Assembly: GCA_036387415.1 (NCBI GenBank)
Contig: DASVTU010000018.1
Span: 186,001 to 250,000 of the forward strand
Reading direction: 5' to 3'
DNA from: DASVTU01 sp036387415
Lineage (GTDB): Bacteria; Acidobacteriota; Blastocatellia; Pyrinomonadales; Pyrinomonadaceae
DNA: 64,000 bases
Shown: positions 43,024-51,713 of the stretch, one piece after another
Numbering within the stretch: position 1 is the first letter of the stretch
Layout: each line of letters begins with the position of its first letter
Translations under genes and position numbers: made by a program
Notes under the pieces: generated by a model
The model's database searches: none
Seen by the model: the letters and a program-made list of their open reading frames with translations, nothing else
What the model was told of the DNA's origin: nothing

Positions 43024-43953
43024 TTATTGCGCTTCGAGGGTTCCGCGTGTGAGCAGGAGGAGAAGAATGAGGCCGAGGACGAGCCGATAGCCGATAAAGA
43101 TTCCGGTTGAGTGTGTGCGTAGAAAACGCAGCAGAAACCAGATGGAAGCATAGCCGACCACGCCGGAGACGACCGTCGCCACGACGAGCGGGAGCGCACT
43201 ATCGGGCGGCAGTTTCTCGAACGCTTCTTTGAGTTCGAGCAGTCCGCTCGCGGCAATCGCGGGAATCGACAGGAGAAACGAAAAGCGCGCGGCTGTTTCG
43301 CGCGTCTCTCCGGCAAAGAGTCCGCCCATGATGGTGGAACCCGAACGACTCGCGCCCGGAACGAGCGCCAGCACTTGCGCGAAACCGACCGCCAGCGCAT
43401 CACGCACGCCGAGTTCGCTCATCTCGCGCCGACGCTTTCCAACCATTTCCGCCAAGACGAGCAACAACGCAATCAGAATCATCATCGTCGCGATGACCCA
43501 TAGATTTTTCGTGAACGTCCCTTCAATCTGCTCCTTCAAGACGAGTCCGACGACTCCGACCGGAATCGAACCCAGAATCACCAGCCAACCCAGACGCGCC
43601 TCGTCCGAAAGCGACGCCCAAAATCCGACGCCCTTCGCGCCCGCATTCCCCATCGCATCGGTCGTGCTGCGGCGGCCACCACCGCCACCACTGATGAGCG
43701 CGAGATGGTCGCGGACGAAGGCCGAAGTGATAGCCCAGATGTCGCGCGCGAAGTAGACGAAGACGGCGATGAGCGTGCCGAGTTGGATGACGGCGATGGT
43801 GGCCGTCGTCTGTTCCGCGCGCAGAGCTTGGTCAGCGCCTTCATAAAGTCCTGTGAGGCGGCTGGCGAAAATCAGATGCGCTGTCGAACTGATGGGAATG
43901 AATTCCGTCAGACCTTGAACGATGCCGAGGATGATGGCTTGGAGTAGAGACAT
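43024..43953 (-). CDS. uppP: Undecaprenyl-diphosphatase
   Basis: Recycles undecaprenyl pyrophosphate for peptidoglycan and O-antigen synthesis at the membrane. 309 aa, somewhat longer than the usual 270. Active-site motifs are GLTEFIPISSTAHLI (near residue 15) and GASRSGSTIMGGLFAGETRE. Seven or eight transmembrane helices. A Gly/Arg/Ser-rich insert (GGGGGRRSTTDAMGNAGAKG) near residue 90 accounts for the added length. Confidence 0.95.
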   Translation of the reverse strand: MSLLQAIILGIVQGLTEFIPISSTAHLIFASRLTGLYEGADQALRAEQTTATIAVIQLGTLIAVFVYFARDIWAITSAFVRDHLALISGGGGGRRSTTDAMGNAGAKGVGFWASLSDEARLGWLVILGSIPVGVVGLVLKEQIEGTFTKNLWVIATMMILIALLLVLAEMVGKRRREMSELGVRDALAVGFAQVLALVPGASRSGSTIMGGLFAGETRETAARFSFLLSIPAIAASGLLELKEAFEKLPPDSALPLVVATVVSGVVGYASIWFLLRFLRTHSTGIFIGYRLVLGLILLLLLTRGTLEAQ

Positions 43954-43959
43954 GATGAA

Positions 43960-44003
43960 AGTTTCGAGTTTTGAACGTTGAATCGAGAGTTTCGAGTCAA
44001 GAT
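43960..44003. repeat. Word array O (TTTCGAG), one-armed
   Basis: GTTTCGAGTTTTGAACGTTG followed by AATCGAGAGTTTCGAG. There is no complementary arm nearby, so it cannot form the usual hairpin. Same word as T at 53866. Confidence 0.45.
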
Positions 44004-44028
44004 TGTCAGTGATTTGTGAGGGCGCGCG

Positions 44029-44805
44029 TCAACCACGAAAGGAGCGGTCGCTGCTGCCAAGACGGTCGTACAAAGCATTCGGCATGTACTTCATCAGACG
44101 CACAAGGCTGGCGAGTTGCCACGGAAACGCGTAGGTGCGTCGGCGTCGTTCGATGGCGCGAACGATGTGACGGATGGCGTCGTCGAGTTCCATCAGAAAG
44201 AGAAGTTTCCCTTTGCGTCCGTCGGTCAGGGGCGTGCGAACGAAGCCGGGATGAATAATCGTCACGTCGATGCCCTTGCCGCGCAGGTCAACGCGCAGGC
44301 TCTCGAAAAAAGTTGAGACCGCCGCTTTGCTCGCAGAGTAAGCGGCGGATTTCGGCAGGCCGCGATAGGCGGCGAGGCTCGAAATCGCGACGAGTTGGCT
44401 GCTCCCGCGCCGCAGCATGTCGGGCAAGACCGCCGCGACGCTGTTGACGACGCCGATGGTGTTTATCGAAATAATATCCGATGCTTCGCTCGCACGCAGA
44501 CTCGTCGCAGGCGCGACGACGCCCGTGCCCGAATTGGCGACGAGCACGTCAATCTGTCCCCAGTGCTCGCGCATGCGCGCCGCCGCCTCTTCGAGTTTCG
44601 CCGCGTCGCGCACGTCGCCCGCGAGCGCCAGCGCCTTGCCGCCCGCGCGCTCGACTTCCTCCGCCGCCTCCAACAACATCTCCACACGCCGCGCAAAGAG
44701 TCCGACACGCGCGCCGCGCCGTCCGAGTTCGACCGCCAACGCGCGACCGATGCCGCTCGACGCGCCCGTTATCAAAACTACCCTGTTTGACCAATCGTAA
44801 GCCAT
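44029..44805 (-). CDS. Short-chain dehydrogenase/reductase
   Basis: 258 aa. The cofactor loop VLITGASSGIGRALA and the catalytic S-Y-K set (ISSLAAYRGLPKSAAYSASKAA) are present. NADP(H) use is suggested by the arginines in LFARRVEML. The C-terminal extension has hydrophobic character (FPWQLASLVRLMKYMPNALYD) and may contact membranes. Substrate is unknown. It is the gene upstream of uppP. Confidence 0.9.
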   Translation of the reverse strand: MAYDWSNRVVLITGASSGIGRALAVELGRRGARVGLFARRVEMLLEAAEEVERAGGKALALAGDVRDAAKLEEAAARMREHWGQIDVLVANSGTGVVAPATSLRASEASDIISINTIGVVNSVAAVLPDMLRRGSSQLVAISSLAAYRGLPKSAAYSASKAAVSTFFESLRVDLRGKGIDVTIIHPGFVRTPLTDGRKGKLLFLMELDDAIRHIVRAIERRRRTYAFPWQLASLVRLMKYMPNALYDRLGSSDRSFRG

Positions 44806-44810
44806 GTTTT

Positions 44811-44885
44811 TGAATTGTGGATTGCGGAGTGCGGATTGGAAAAACAGAGTGCCGATACTTCGTCAGTCCGCATTTTGCAATCTGT
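44811..44885. repeat. Word-repeat hairpin P (GCGGATT word)
   Basis: Left arm GAATTGTGGATTGCGGAGTG then CGGATTGG; right arm CAGTCCGCATTTTGCAATC. Loop about 30 nt. The right arm abuts the TAA stop of the ACT gene. Same word as G, J and R. Confidence 0.65.
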
Positions 44886-45328
44886 TAACACAGTTCAGCG
44901 ACGTGTGCGCCGAGTGCGCGCAGAGCTTTTGCTAAATCGTCCTGCTTAATTAACAAGTGGTCGCGCGAAAAAGAGGAGAGCGCGCCAACGGGGATTCCCG
45001 CCGCCGCGAGAATCTCCGTGATGCGCGCGAGATAGCCGACGACGTTCCACGCGAGTTCGATGTCGAATGTGACGAGTCGGAAACCGCCTTCGACGCGTGC
45101 ATCGCGTGCGGCATGGCGCATGGTTCGCCAGTCTTCCTCTTCGACGAGCAGCGTCGTTTCGTGCAGGTCGCGCAGGAGCATGAACGGCGCATGGGCACGC
45201 GGGCTGAGTTCCGGGTTTTCAAGTAGATGCTGCCAGTCTTCGTGCCGGAGGCCGACGAGAAAGAAAGTGGCCGGAGCCACTTCGACGCGCGTCCGGCGCA
45301 AGAGTTCAGCAACGTCGGGAGTCAACAT
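44885..45328 (-). CDS. ACT-domain protein
   Basis: 147 aa. The C-terminal half is an ACT-like ligand-binding domain (FRLVTFDIELAWNVVGYLAR, then ITEILAAAGIPVGALSSFSR and HLLIKQDDLAKALRALG) of the type seen in small stand-alone regulators that bind amino acids. The N-terminal half (FFLVGLRHEDWQHLLENPE) is likely a second, diverged copy. No enzyme domain is fused. Function is open. Confidence 0.8.
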   Translation of the reverse strand: MLTPDVAELLRRTRVEVAPATFFLVGLRHEDWQHLLENPELSPRAHAPFMLLRDLHETTLLVEEEDWRTMRHAARDARVEGGFRLVTFDIELAWNVVGYLARITEILAAAGIPVGALSSFSRDHLLIKQDDLAKALRALGAHVAELC

Positions 45329-45329
45329 A

Positions 45330-45424
45330 AGAGATAGAGGTCAGAGGTTAGTAAGAACCGGAAACAGCGTCGCTCGAATTTTGATTTTAACTGACCTCTG
45401 ACCTTTAGCCTCTGGCCGCTGCTT
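45330..45424. repeat. Word-repeat hairpin Q (GAGGTCA word)
   Basis: Left arm GAGATAGAGGTCAGAGGTTA; right arm ACTGACCTCTGACCTTTAGC then CTCTGGCC. It fills the whole gap between the ACT gene start and the RNase J stop. Same word as H and S. Confidence 0.8.
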
Positions 45425-47083
45425 TTACACTTGCACGACGACGGGCACAATCACGGGACGCGCGCCTGTCTGTTTCTGGATGAAACGTTTGAGTTCGACG
45501 CGGACGCGTTCTTTGAGAAGCGTGGTGTCGCGCCGTTCGGCGGTGGTCGCGCCTTCGACCGCCTGTGTGACGATGCGCTGCATGTCACTGATGAAGCCGT
45601 TACCGTCGATGCCGATGAGTCCACGCGTGACGACTTCGGGCGTCGCTTCGAGTTCGCCCGTCTCTTCGCTCAAGGTGACGACGGGCGAGACGATGCCATC
45701 GAAGGCCATCTGCTTTCGCTCGCGCACGGTCTCGCGGTCAATCTCCTCGAAGCCGGAATCGTCGATGAAGGTGCGCCCGACTTCGCGTTTGTCGATGACG
45801 GTGGCGTGGTTGCCGTCGAGTTCGAGCACATCGCCGTTCTCAATCAGGATGACGTTCTCCTCGGCGTAGCCGAGATGGTTTTTGATGAACTCCTTGTGGC
45901 GATAGAGCATGCGGTATTCGCCGTGCACGGGGATGACGAACTTGGGACGCACCGCCTCCGTCATGATGCGTATGTCTTCCTGCGAGGCGTGGCCGCTGAC
46001 GTGAACGAGTCGCCGCTTCTCGTCGATAATCTTGCCGCCGCGTTTGTAAATCTCTCCGACGAGACGCGAGATGGCGCGTTCGTTGCCGGGGATGATGCGT
46101 GCCGACAAGACAACCGTGTCGCCCTCGTTGATGGTCAAGCCCTTGTAACTCTGCGTGGCAATCTGTGAGAGCGCGGCGCGCGGCTCGCCCTGCGAACCCG
46201 TGACGAGAAAGACAATCTCATCGTCGGGCAGACGCTTGGCGTCGTTTAAGGAGACGAGCAAGCCTTCGTGGATGTCTAGATAGCCGAGGCGGTCGGCAAT
46301 CTCTACGTTCTTGAGCATCGAGCGACCAAGCACGCAGACTTTCCTGTCGAACTGCTGCGCCACGTCAATCACGATTTGGAGTCGGTGAATCGACGACGCA
46401 AACGTCGAGACGATGATGCGTCCTTCAGCCTCGCTGAAGAGTTCTTCAAACGCGGGGATGACGGCGCGCTCCGAAGGCGTGCGCCCCGGCACGGTGGCGT
46501 TCGTGGAATCAGAGGTGAGCGCGAGTACGCCCTCCTGTCCGTAGCGCCGGAGCGTGCGGAGGTCAATCGGCTCGCCGATGACGGGCGTTTCGTCAACTTT
46601 GTAGTCGCCCGTGTGAATAATCGTGCCGACGGGCGTCGTGATGGCGAGCGCGAAGCAATCGACCAGCGAATGCGAGACGCGTATGAACTCGACGCGAAAG
46701 ACGCCAATATCCACAACGTCGCGCGGCTCGACGCGGTGAAGCAGAGTGCTCTCGGTCAGGTCGTGCTCTTCGAGTTTGCTTTCGGCGAGTCCCGCCGTGA
46801 AGTGCGACGCGTAGACGGGCACGTTGAACTTTTTCAGAATGTATGGCAACGCACCGAGATGGTCTTCGTGCCCGTGCGTCAGGACAACGGCCATGATGTC
46901 GTCGCGGTAAGGGTCGAGGAAATCGAAATTCGGAACCGAGACATCGACGCCGTATGCGCTCTCTTCGGGGAAACCCATTCCGGCATCGACAACAATCATT
47001 TCATCGCCGTAGCGCACAGCCATGCAATTCATCCCAAACTCGCCGACGCCGCCGAGCGGGATGATTTCTACAACCTTATTCAC
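45425..47083 (-). CDS. rnj: Ribonuclease J
   Basis: Metallo-beta-lactamase/beta-CASP RNase with endo- and 5'-3' exonuclease activity in mRNA turnover. 552 aa. Motifs: LTHGHEDHLGALPYIL for the zinc site, VIHTGDYKVDETPV, TFASSIHRLQ, GSQGEPRAALSQ, and VHVSGHASQEDI with MLYRHKEF nearby. The C-terminal domain is complete. An extended -10 promoter lies upstream. Given the number of intergenic hairpins here, it is a candidate enzyme for acting on them, by inference only. Confidence 0.95.
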   Translation of the reverse strand: MNKVVEIIPLGGVGEFGMNCMAVRYGDEMIVVDAGMGFPEESAYGVDVSVPNFDFLDPYRDDIMAVVLTHGHEDHLGALPYILKKFNVPVYASHFTAGLAESKLEEHDLTESTLLHRVEPRDVVDIGVFRVEFIRVSHSLVDCFALAITTPVGTIIHTGDYKVDETPVIGEPIDLRTLRRYGQEGVLALTSDSTNATVPGRTPSERAVIPAFEELFSEAEGRIIVSTFASSIHRLQIVIDVAQQFDRKVCVLGRSMLKNVEIADRLGYLDIHEGLLVSLNDAKRLPDDEIVFLVTGSQGEPRAALSQIATQSYKGLTINEGDTVVLSARIIPGNERAISRLVGEIYKRGGKIIDEKRRLVHVSGHASQEDIRIMTEAVRPKFVIPVHGEYRMLYRHKEFIKNHLGYAEENVILIENGDVLELDGNHATVIDKREVGRTFIDDSGFEEIDRETVRERKQMAFDGIVSPVVTLSEETGELEATPEVVTRGLIGIDGNGFISDMQRIVTQAVEGATTAERRDTTLLKERVRVELKRFIQKQTGARPVIVPVVVQV

Positions 47084-47163
47084 TGTGTTTTTTTACTCTC
47101 CGTCTTTTGTGGGCGACTGCCCGCCCTCTATGTATTACATGCTAAGGGGTTAGTTAATCGCAG

Positions 47164-47172
47164 ATTATAGCA
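47164..47172 (-). promoter_or_regulatory. Extended -10 promoter of rnj
   Basis: On the minus strand TGC followed by TATAAT (47164-47169), about 80 nt before the ATG. The -35 is weak (CGGAGA). Same TGC-TATAAT core as at rnpB. Confidence 0.6.
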
Positions 47173-47274
47173 CACGCCGTCGCTTTTCTCCGCTGTGCGC
47201 CGCGCGTCTTTCGTTTTGACGACGCAGACAGGCCGTTCCGACGGTTCGCTTTGCATCGCTCACTCGAATTGTCG

Positions 47275-47303
47275 TTGACCTCCGGCGAAATTGCGCTTAT
47301 TGT
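47275..47303 (+). promoter_or_regulatory. Sigma-70 promoter of the hemopexin-protease gene
   Basis: TTGACC (47275-47280), 17-nt spacer, TATTGT (47298-47303). Transcription is expected near 47310. Confidence 0.65.
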
Positions 47304-47451
47304 TTGTTCCCTCGCTGCCCGACACTCTGTTATTTGTGCACGCGGATGCCGCTACGGACTCCTCTGACCTCTATCTTTTCGCAGGTCTCTGGACAACAAT
47401 TGACAATCGCCTCGCTCCTCTTAGTCTCACTTCCCGAACGGAGAATGATTT

Positions 47452-49728
47452 ATGCCTCAAGACGTACTACTCTTTACAAAGGATATGGAAAAGTCCGCGC
47501 AAGAGATTGAATCGCTCGGCGGACGCATCACACACCAATTTACGGACAAGGTGCTGGTAGCCGAACTGCCCGACGACGTTGACCCGCAATCTTTGAAGAA
47601 GTCGAAGCTCGAAGCGCCACGTTCGTTGGATGCCGTTTCGCAGCTTGCCGTCGATGCGTGGAACGCCAAACAGTTGAAATCAAGAAGTCGCAGCGCCGCC
47701 TCAGCGCGTGCGAAGCCCCTCAGTTGGGACGCGCCGGGATACGAACCACCGCTCTACGATAAGACGGGCAAGCCCGTCGCACGGTCGCGCCGCAGCGCGG
47801 GCGAAAAAATCGCGCGCTCGACCGGAACGCCGACGAGTCTCGTTCTCGAAGGTTCAGTTGCCGTCGGCGTGGTAGTGGTTTCGAGCACGCAGCCGGGACT
47901 CCAAATCTCGGCGGTCGAGAACGCCAAAATTTTCGCGGAGGTACAGGAGGGGCTGGATTTTCTCGCCAAAGCCGAGCCGAATGCCAACGTGAGTTTTGTT
48001 TATGACGTGCGTTTCGAGACGGTTTCCGTTCCGCCGTCGCCGATGAGAGAAATCTCCGTCGGGTGGCGTGGTTGGCCTGCGTCGTTCGCGTCCAACGTCG
48101 AGGCTTCCGTCATGTGGAACAACGACAAAGCCTTCTTCTTCAAGGGCAATCAATACCTTCGTTACGATGTCAAAACCGACAAGGTTGATGCCGGATACCC
48201 GAAACCGATTGCGGGCAACTGGAAGGGTTTCCCCGCCTCGTTTGCCGCCGGAATTGACGCCGCCGTCATGTGGAACAACGGCAAAGCCTACTTCTTCAAA
48301 GGCAGCGAGTACATCCGTTTCGACGTGAAGACGGACAAGACCGACGCGGGCTATCCGAAGCCGATTGCGGGCAACTGGAAAGGCTTCCCCGCCTCGTTTG
48401 CCACGGGCATCGATGCCGCCGTCGCCTGGAAAGACAACAAGAAGGCTTACTTCTTCAAAGGCTCGGAGTACATCCGTTTCGACATCGCCGCAGACAAAAC
48501 TGACTCCGGTTATCCTCTGCCGATTACGGGCAACTGGAAGGGCTGGCCTGCCAGTTTCGCGGCGGGCGTCGATACTGGCATCCTCTGGAACAACGGCATC
48601 GCCTACTTCTTCAAAGACAATTTCTACATCCGCCACCACCTCGCCGACGATAGCGTCGATAGCGGCTACGATGTCTACGAAGTGCCTTGGCGTGATGCGG
48701 CTCTACAGCAGATGGGATTCGCCGACACGACGAAGTACGTCAAGTCGATACAGGCGGCCAAAGGCACCAAATGGGCATACGCTGCCTACTTCACCAAGTA
48801 TCCGCTCAATCACTTCGCCTATGCCATCAACGACAAACTCGTCATGCACTACGACAACGACGGATGGGGAACCGACAGCATCAATACAGTCTTCGCGCAC
48901 GAAACCTGTCATATCTTTGGAGCCGACGACGAATACGCCGCCAGCAAGTGCGTCTGCGGCAGTCTGCACGGGCAGTTACAGTTTCCGAATAACAACTGCG
49001 TCAATTGCCCCGGCGCGCACATTCCCTGTCTCATGGACGCCAACGTGTTGAGCCTGTGCGTTTGGAGTCGTGGTCAAATCGGTTGGAACTACGGGTTGTC
49101 CAAGTTGGACGCGGCGGCTTTGTGGAACAATGGCAAAGCTTACTTCTTCGATGGCGGCTTCTACTCCCGTTACGATGTCCTCGCCGATAAGACCGACACG
49201 GGCTATCCCAGAAACCTCGACGCGAGCAACTGGCCGGGCTGGCCTGCGAGTTTCAAATCGGGTATCGACGCTTCGGTCGTCTGGAACAACGGCAAAGCCT
49301 ATTTCTTCAAAGGCGACCAGTACATCCGCTACGACATGAAGACCGATAAGGTCGAATCCGGCTACCCGAAGAAAATCACTGGCAACTGGCCGGGCTTCAC
49401 AGGCGCTTTCGCCGCCGGAATTGATGCGGTCGTCGTCTGGAACAACGGCAAGGCTTACTTCTTCAAAGGCGACCAATACCTCCGCTACGATATGAAGACA
49501 GACAAGGTGGATGCGGGCTGGCCGAAAAAAATCAGCGGCAACTGGACGGGCTTCCCCGCCGCCTTCAACGCGGGCGTCGACGCCGCCGTCGCATGGAACA
49601 ACGGCAAAGCCTATTTCTTCAAGGGCGACGACTACGTTCGCTACGACATGAAGACGGACAAAGTGGACGCGGGTTGGCCTAAGAAAATCACGGCTAACTG
49701 GCCGGGACTCGTCAAGATGAAAGTCTAA
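47452..49728 (+). CDS. Metzincin-type metalloprotease with two four-bladed hemopexin propellers
   Basis: 758 aa, ATG at 47452 preceded by CGGAGAATG. The N-terminal 200 residues are soluble and without a signal peptide. From about residue 207 come four hemopexin-like blades of about 50 residues (motif WNNGKAYFFKGxxYIRFD). Residues 415-540 hold a zinc protease core: HETCHIFGADDEY, with H483, E484, H487, G490 and D493 matching HExxHxxGxxD, then a Cys-rich loop and a probable Met-turn at IPCLMD (M528). Four more blades run from about 546 to the end. The strand before the first propeller (NVSFVYDVRFETVSV) looks like part of the protease fold, so the first propeller seems inserted into it. Target and secretion route are unknown. 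A strong terminator follows. Confidence 0.85.
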   Translation: MPQDVLLFTKDMEKSAQEIESLGGRITHQFTDKVLVAELPDDVDPQSLKKSKLEAPRSLDAVSQLAVDAWNAKQLKSRSRSAASARAKPLSWDAPGYEPPLYDKTGKPVARSRRSAGEKIARSTGTPTSLVLEGSVAVGVVVVSSTQPGLQISAVENAKIFAEVQEGLDFLAKAEPNANVSFVYDVRFETVSVPPSPMREISVGWRGWPASFASNVEASVMWNNDKAFFFKGNQYLRYDVKTDKVDAGYPKPIAGNWKGFPASFAAGIDAAVMWNNGKAYFFKGSEYIRFDVKTDKTDAGYPKPIAGNWKGFPASFATGIDAAVAWKDNKKAYFFKGSEYIRFDIAADKTDSGYPLPITGNWKGWPASFAAGVDTGILWNNGIAYFFKDNFYIRHHLADDSVDSGYDVYEVPWRDAALQQMGFADTTKYVKSIQAAKGTKWAYAAYFTKYPLNHFAYAINDKLVMHYDNDGWGTDSINTVFAHETCHIFGADDEYAASKCVCGSLHGQLQFPNNNCVNCPGAHIPCLMDANVLSLCVWSRGQIGWNYGLSKLDAAALWNNGKAYFFDGGFYSRYDVLADKTDTGYPRNLDASNWPGWPASFKSGIDASVVWNNGKAYFFKGDQYIRYDMKTDKVESGYPKKITGNWPGFTGAFAAGIDAVVVWNNGKAYFFKGDQYLRYDMKTDKVDAGWPKKISGNWTGFPAAFNAGVDAAVAWNNGKAYFFKGDDYVRYDMKTDKVDAGWPKKITANWPGLVKMKV
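48071..48690 (+). repeat. Four tandem hemopexin-blade repeats (first propeller)
   Basis: Four units of about 153 nt. Units 1-3 are very alike in DNA as well as protein: each has CGTCATGTGG- or GCCGTC-type sequence, then AACGGCAAAGCCTACTTCTT and ATTGCGGGCAACTGG. The fourth is more divergent. Similarity at DNA level suggests recent duplication or gene conversion. Confidence 0.8.
49090..49728 (+). repeat. Four tandem hemopexin-blade repeats (second propeller)
   Basis: Four further units of about 153 nt. The last three share TGGAACAACGGCAAAGCCTA and TACGACATGAAGAC almost exactly. They are closer to each other than to the first set, consistent with separate amplification of the two propellers. 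Confidence 0.8.
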
Positions 49729-49759
49729 ACCTTCAACCTCCTTCACGTCTCGGAACATC

Positions 49760-49807
49760 AAAACTGCCGGAGCAAGAATCATTTCATGCTCCGGCAGTTT
49801 TTTCTTC
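49760..49807 (+). terminator. Strong intrinsic terminator after the hemopexin-protease gene
   Basis: AAAACTGCCGGAGCA, a 12-nt loop, then TGCTCCGGCAGTTTT followed by more T residues. A perfect 15-bp stem with a U tract. It is the only classical intrinsic terminator I see in the window, which contrasts with the word-repeat hairpins elsewhere. Confidence 0.9.
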
Positions 49808-50379
49808 TCGCTAATTTCGTCTCGCTAAATCGACGCATGTATGCGTCGATTCGCGTATGCAACGCAAGCGTCGCATGTCTTCCGCGTCAAGCTGTTGACA
49901 AGCGGACGCAATATGTTTAATCTGCGCGGGCTACAGAGTTCCCGTAGTCTTGCTCTCGAAAACCTCTAAAGCAATTCCGCAACATATTTGAAAACGCCCA
50001 TCTAGCCGGAGCGACGTGTGTCACTACTGCACGTGAGCGCAAAACAAATCTTCGCGCCTGCTCTCAAGGTGCTGACCTGCGTCTGTCTCCGGCAAGTGTT
50101 TCGACGCGCCTGATTGTATCGCGCATCGCGTCGCAGGGCGTCTCGGTTGCGGTTGTTGTTGGTTTGTAAGCGCATGAAAAACTGCTGGTTCGCGCATTGT
50201 TCCGGCGGTGTCTGCCCTGTCGTTATCACTGGCGGTTGAAGGGCTGCCGGTGCTCCCACACATAAATTTCATACGGCAGAAACTTTTACAGCACGCCCGA
50301 AGTGTGCCCTTCGGCTGACGCGCGGAAGGCGTGCCGTTTATTCATTAATCGAACTCATTTCGCAAGGAGAAAGAGCCGC
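49806..50379. other. Non-coding stretch with a promoter and a long leader
   Basis: About 570 bases between the terminator and the alpha-oxoamine synthase gene. A strong promoter is at 49895-49923. The 450 nt after it show no convincing open frame on either strand but do show inverted segments, for example GCACGCC (about 50292) with GGCGTGC (about 50329), enclosing CCCGAAG and CTTCGG-type pairing. It may be a structured 5' leader or an unrecognised small RNA. Confidence 0.5.
49895..49923 (+). promoter_or_regulatory. Strong sigma-70 promoter
   Basis: TTGACA (49895-49900), a 17-nt spacer, and TAATCT (49918-49923). Best -35/-10 pair in the window together with that of kdsB. It lies 457 nt before the next start codon. 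Confidence 0.75.
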
Positions 50380-51708
50380 ATGTTTCCCCACAACGCCACC
50401 ACCGAAAACGTCATTAACCCTGAAAACGTCAAAGAATCGGATGCCTTCACCAAGCATCTCGGCATGTTCACGCACCCCAAAGGCGCGCACCTGACAGACC
50501 GCACCAAACCGCTCGGCGACTGGCTTCAACAGCGCATCGAGTTTGGTACGTGGCCTTACGCACGCTCGCTCGAAACGTCGCCCGCCACGCGTGCGCGCGT
50601 CCGCAGCCCTAACGGCCTCGTCGTCGAAGGCGTCAACTTCGGCTCGCAGGATTATCTCGGCCTCGCCTCGCATCCGTCGATTCACGAAGCGGCCATTCGC
50701 GCCCTCTCCGACTACGGCCCGCACAGCGCGGCCTCCGCCATCCTACAGGGCAACACAGGCATCTCGCGCCAACTCGAACGCACCATCGCCGACCATCTAC
50801 AGACCGAACACGTCCTGCTTTTCCCGACGGGTTGGGCGGCTGGCTTCGGCACCATCGCGGCGCTCGTCCGTCCCAACGACCACATCGTCCTCGACCAGAA
50901 CGCTCACTCCTGTCTCATGCAGGGCGCACGCGCCGCGACCGAGAAACACACCTTCTTCCGTCACAACGACATCGCCGACGCGCGTCGCAAACTCGAAAAG
51001 ATTCGCGCCAAAGATAAAGATAACGCCATTCTCGTCGTCTCCGAAGGCATCTTTTCGATGGACTCCGACAGCCCCAACATCTTTCGTCTACAGGAAGCCT
51101 GCCGCGAATTCGACGCCGTTCTCCTGCTCGACGTGGCGCACGACCTCGGCGCGTCCGGCCCGGACGGTACGGGTCAAATCGGATTGCAAAACATGCTCGG
51201 CAAGATAGACCTCGTCATGGGCGCATTCTCGAAAACCTTTTCGAGCAACGGCGGTTTTCTCGCCACCAACAGCGTCTCCGTCAAACACTTCGTCAGCATC
51301 TACGGCGGTTCGCACGCCTTCTCCAACGCGCTCTCGCCCATTCAAGCCGGAATCGTCAACGAGGCATTCCGCATCGTCCGCTCACCGGAAGGCGAACGCC
51401 TCCGCCGTCGCTCGCAGGACAACATTCAACGCCTACGCGCTTCGTTCACCGCATCGGGACTGGAATGCTTCGGCGAGCCTTCGCCGATTGTGCCCGTCGG
51501 CGTCGGCGACGAAAAACTGGCGAAGTGGACGGGAAGACTGCTGGAAGAAAACGGCTTGATTGCCAACCTCGTCGAATATCCGGCGGTCGCACGCGGCCGC
51601 GCACGTTTCCGTTTTCAAGTCATGGCGACCCACACACAAGACCAAATCGACACCGCCGTCGAAATCTTCCGCACCTCGCTCGCCGCCGCGCGACGCTTCA
51701 TGGAATAA
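50380..51708 (+). CDS. Alpha-oxoamine synthase family aminotransferase-like enzyme
   Basis: 442 aa from the ATG at 50380, with AAGGAG 11 nt upstream; a longer frame from 50302 is not supported. PLP fold type I. NFGSQDYLGLASHPSIHEAA, GNTGISRQLERTIADHL and the lysine in GAFSKTFSSNGGF mark the KBL/BioF/serine palmitoyltransferase group, which condenses an amino acid with an acyl-CoA. The usual DEAHxxG motif reads DVAHDLG. The N-terminal 45 residues are an extension. The product could be a sphingolipid precursor, an aminoketone or KAPA; the sequence does not decide. Confidence 0.85.
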   Translation: MFPHNATTENVINPENVKESDAFTKHLGMFTHPKGAHLTDRTKPLGDWLQQRIEFGTWPYARSLETSPATRARVRSPNGLVVEGVNFGSQDYLGLASHPSIHEAAIRALSDYGPHSAASAILQGNTGISRQLERTIADHLQTEHVLLFPTGWAAGFGTIAALVRPNDHIVLDQNAHSCLMQGARAATEKHTFFRHNDIADARRKLEKIRAKDKDNAILVVSEGIFSMDSDSPNIFRLQEACREFDAVLLLDVAHDLGASGPDGTGQIGLQNMLGKIDLVMGAFSKTFSSNGGFLATNSVSVKHFVSIYGGSHAFSNALSPIQAGIVNEAFRIVRSPEGERLRRRSQDNIQRLRASFTASGLECFGEPSPIVPVGVGDEKLAKWTGRLLEENGLIANLVEYPAVARGRARFRFQVMATHTQDQIDTAVEIFRTSLAAARRFME

Positions 51709-51713
51709 ACCCT

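Larger units (their letters stand above)
47084..47451. other. Divergent intergenic region with two promoters
   Basis: 368 bases between rnj (minus) and the hemopexin-protease gene (plus). It holds an extended -10 promoter for rnj at 47164-47172 and a good sigma-70 promoter for the plus-strand gene at 47275-47303. Unlike most spacers here it has no word-repeat hairpin. The plus-strand leader is about 145 nt. Confidence 0.6.

Noticed and set aside
50002..50259. 85-codon minus-strand frame in the long leader
   Set aside because: No ribosome site, odd composition (many Asn, Arg, Gln) and no recognisable pattern. Left as non-coding.
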